From: JBLMYQ01 sp050260055
GTDB lineage: Bacteria; Bacillota; Clostridia; Acetivibrionales; UBA4821
DNA: 64,000 nucleotides
Reading direction: 5' to 3'
NCBI GenBank assembly: GCA_050260055.1
Contig: JBLNBO010000047.1
Location: 1 to 64,000, forward strand
Shown here: in pieces, positions 62,608 through 64,000 of the stretch
Numbering within the stretch: position 1 is the stretch's first letter
Layout: the number at the start of each line of letters is the position of its first letter
The notes under the pieces: model-generated
Seen by the model: the letters and a program-made list of their open reading frames with translations, nothing else
Database searches by the model: none
Told to the model about the DNA's origin: nothing
Translations under genes and position numbers: made by a program

Positions 62608-63198
62608 ATGGTTAGCAGTTCAGACAAGAAAATTAAAAGTATAGTTATTAAGCTTATAATATGTGTATTTTTCATTGCTGTTTTATTGTATGTGGAAACA
62701 AGCTTGGGATATAAAGCAATACCATTCAACAGGGTTTCCATAAATGAAACAAAGAATGATATTAAATCAAAGAATCAGCAAGTGATGGAAATGAATTCTG
62801 AATTAACAAGAGTCAGCAAGAAAGTTCCCTTGCTTATAAAAAATGGAGATAAGCTAACCAATAATGCACTTATAGCCGTGAATAAAAAAGAAGAAGGCAT
62901 AATTGATATTCCCTCAATTCTTGTTTATTTAGAGCAGACCGGTAAAAATACTGGATTGATTGTTAAAAAAATTGATATTGAAGGCCTAAACGACACAGAA
63001 AAATCTATGGCAGCTAATAATAAGAATATTAAAAAGAAATTAGTAATTACAGCCTCTGGCTCATATAAAAGTTTTTGTGATTATATTAAAGAAATTCAGA
63101 TTAATACAAAGGAAAAGATTTTAATTGAAGGATTTAAATTTACTAGTAATGACAGTGCTATGAGTACTTGTAAAGTCGAAATTGAAATTTCTCTTTAA
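62608..63198 (+). CDS. PilO-like inner-membrane protein of the second gene set
   Basis: 196 residues. One N-terminal membrane helix (about 12-32; SIVIKLIICVFFIAVLLYV), a coiled-coil stretch (about 48-75), then a ferredoxin-like domain with IPSILVYLEQTGKNTGLIVKKIDIEGL and GSYKSFCDYIKEIQI, the pattern of the PilO domain (a short region testing 'local' sums). Length fits a normal PilO, unlike the long PilO of the main operon. GGGAGAGG precedes the ATG. It lies between PilB-like and PilM-like genes. No separate PilN is seen; it could be PilN-like, but the helix pattern favours PilO. Confidence 0.65.
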   Translation: MVSSSDKKIKSIVIKLIICVFFIAVLLYVETSLGYKAIPFNRVSINETKNDIKSKNQQVMEMNSELTRVSKKVPLLIKNGDKLTNNALIAVNKKEEGIIDIPSILVYLEQTGKNTGLIVKKIDIEGLNDTEKSMAANNKNIKKKLVITASGSYKSFCDYIKEIQINTKEKILIEGFKFTSNDSAMSTCKVEIEISL

Positions 63199-63211
63199 AG
63201 GGATGGTTTTC

Positions 63212-64000
63212 TTGCCAAAAACATTAGGGGTAGATGTTGGTAAAAGTGCAATTAAGATTGCACTGCTGAAAAATGATAAAATTGAAAAAACCCAAATAAT
63301 TGATGTTGTAGGAAACGAAACAAAACACATCCTACATCAAATTAAGCGTTTCTTAAATTTAAATAGAGTGAAAAATCCTAAGGTAAATGTTCTAATTAAG
63401 GATTATAGGACGAAACGTATAAAAATTGACCGGCTAAGAGGCAAGGAATTAAAGAATGCACTTTTGTTTGAAAGGCAAGAAAAAATCGGAACCAATGAGA
63501 TACTTGGCGATAACTATAAAGATAATCATATAATTCAAAAGAAGACCAATAATTCTCTTGATATACTTCTAACTGTTGTGAATGAGGATGAGGTTGAGGC
63601 TATAAACTCTTTACTGAAAGAAATTGGAATTGAAGATATAGACTTTTATTTGGAATGTTACTTATATAATGACATTGTTCCTGATAATTCTGTGATAATT
63701 GATGTAGGTTTCAGCAGCATTGAGCTAATGTTTTTTGATAGGAGAAGGGTTGTTAAGACAAGCTTAATGAAAAAAGGCATAGCAGATATAATTGAGGAAT
63801 TGAAAGATAAGGTTGATGGAAGTTTTACCTTTAAGGATTTTATGAAGTTTACGCTTACCGATAAGGATGACCCGATGTATGAAGTGGTTATATCCAAGCT
63901 AGGGGTTTATGCTGATAATATAATTAATTCGATAAATACTTTTGCTAGAGAAAATTCAAAAGATATGAAAAGCATTAAAATCTATTATACCGGTGGGCTT
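63212..64000 (+). CDS. PilM-like actin-fold protein (truncated by window end)
   Basis: At least 263 residues, open to the end of the window. TTG start preceded by AAAGGGATGG. Actin/FtsA-fold motifs as in PilM: LGVDVGKSAIKIALLKND at the N-terminus, SVIIDVGFSSIELMFF (about 168-183) as the second phosphate motif, and IKIYYTGGL at the end, the start of the adenosine motif. It is a homologue of the PilM at 25465 and is part of the second assembly gene set. The remaining C-terminus lies outside the window. Confidence 0.78.
   Translation, partial: MPKTLGVDVGKSAIKIALLKNDKIEKTQIIDVVGNETKHILHQIKRFLNLNRVKNPKVNVLIKDYRTKRIKIDRLRGKELKNALLFERQEKIGTNEILGDNYKDNHIIQKKTNNSLDILLTVVNEDEVEAINSLLKEIGIEDIDFYLECYLYNDIVPDNSVIIDVGFSSIELMFFDRRRVVKTSLMKKGIADIIEELKDKVDGSFTFKDFMKFTLTDKDDPMYEVVISKLGVYADNIINSINTFARENSKDMKSIKIYYTGGL

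Noticed and set aside
1..64000. CRISPR arrays, transposase genes, prophage genes, rRNA genes
   Set aside because: I looked for repeat-spacer patterns, transposase or integrase motifs and rRNA sequence and saw none; the only repeats are the ER/K repeats and the ispH insert.

Overview
The window is AT-rich DNA (roughly one third G+C) from a low-GC Gram-positive anaerobe of the class Clostridia. The evidence is the ctsR-mcsA-mcsB-clpC heat-shock operon, AGGAGG-type ribosome binding sites with many TTG and GTG starts, the clostridial fusion of IspH with ribosomal protein S1, a rubrerythrin, and a Gram-positive type IV pilus locus. The gene set resembles Ruminiclostridium/Acetivibrio-like clostridia, but the species cannot be fixed from sequence alone. 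Nearly everything is on the + strand and densely packed; perfect hairpins mark most unit boundaries.

Layout. 1-983: start of a chemoreceptor gene on the - strand (truncated by the window edge). 1407-6168: a small unknown ORF, then ctsR-mcsA-mcsB-clpC behind a clear promoter with an overlapping CtsR box. 6195-6728: rubrerythrin (-), sharing a bidirectional terminator with clpC. 7159-13772: chemosensory operon (receptor, cheW, cheA, receptor) with no cheY, cheR or cheB. 13963-17594: CorC/HlyC-type membrane protein and secD-secF. 17732-17816: tRNA-Leu(GAG). 18091-19980: an odd membrane-anchored protein with a very long charged ER/K helix ending in a CheY-like receiver. 20109-31866: type IV pilus operon (pilB, pilT, pilC, major pilin, minor pilins, pilM, pilN, pilO, and an 856-residue PilX-like protein). 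32127-35216: two secreted proteins (copper-amine-oxidase-N 'stalk' domain; von Willebrand A domain). 35431-55861: two tandem O-antigen-ligase-family proteins followed by a glycan locus (initiating sugar-phosphate transferase, Wzm/Wzt ABC exporter, about seven glycosyltransferases, three methyltransferases, and enzymes for a UDP-N-acetyl-6-deoxy-L-hexosamine). 55932-60196: unknown membrane protein, cmk, plsC, ispH-rpsA fusion. 60252-60623: small PH-domain protein (-). 60867-64000: a second set of pilus-type assembly genes (PilB-, PilO- and PilM-like), cut by the window end.

How the parts may work together (inference). The locus looks devoted to the cell surface and to surface motility. CheA has no CheY beside it, and the nearest receiver is the C-terminal domain of the membrane-tethered ER/K-helix protein just before pilB, so it may be the output that couples chemosensing to the pilus motor. 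The two WaaL/PglL-family ligases lie between the pilus genes and an ABC-exported glycan locus. This suggests that the glycan decorates a surface protein (S-layer or pilus).

Most striking observations: (1) an in-frame, 111-nt, GC-richer palindromic insertion flanked by AAAATTTT direct repeats inside the IspH domain; (2) the tethered receiver on an ER/K helix with near-identical 51-57 nt repeats and distinct arginine codon usage; (3) the unusually large PilX-like protein; (4) a second, separate pilus-assembly gene set; (5) a possible internal translation start that would release free ribosomal protein S1 from the fusion gene.
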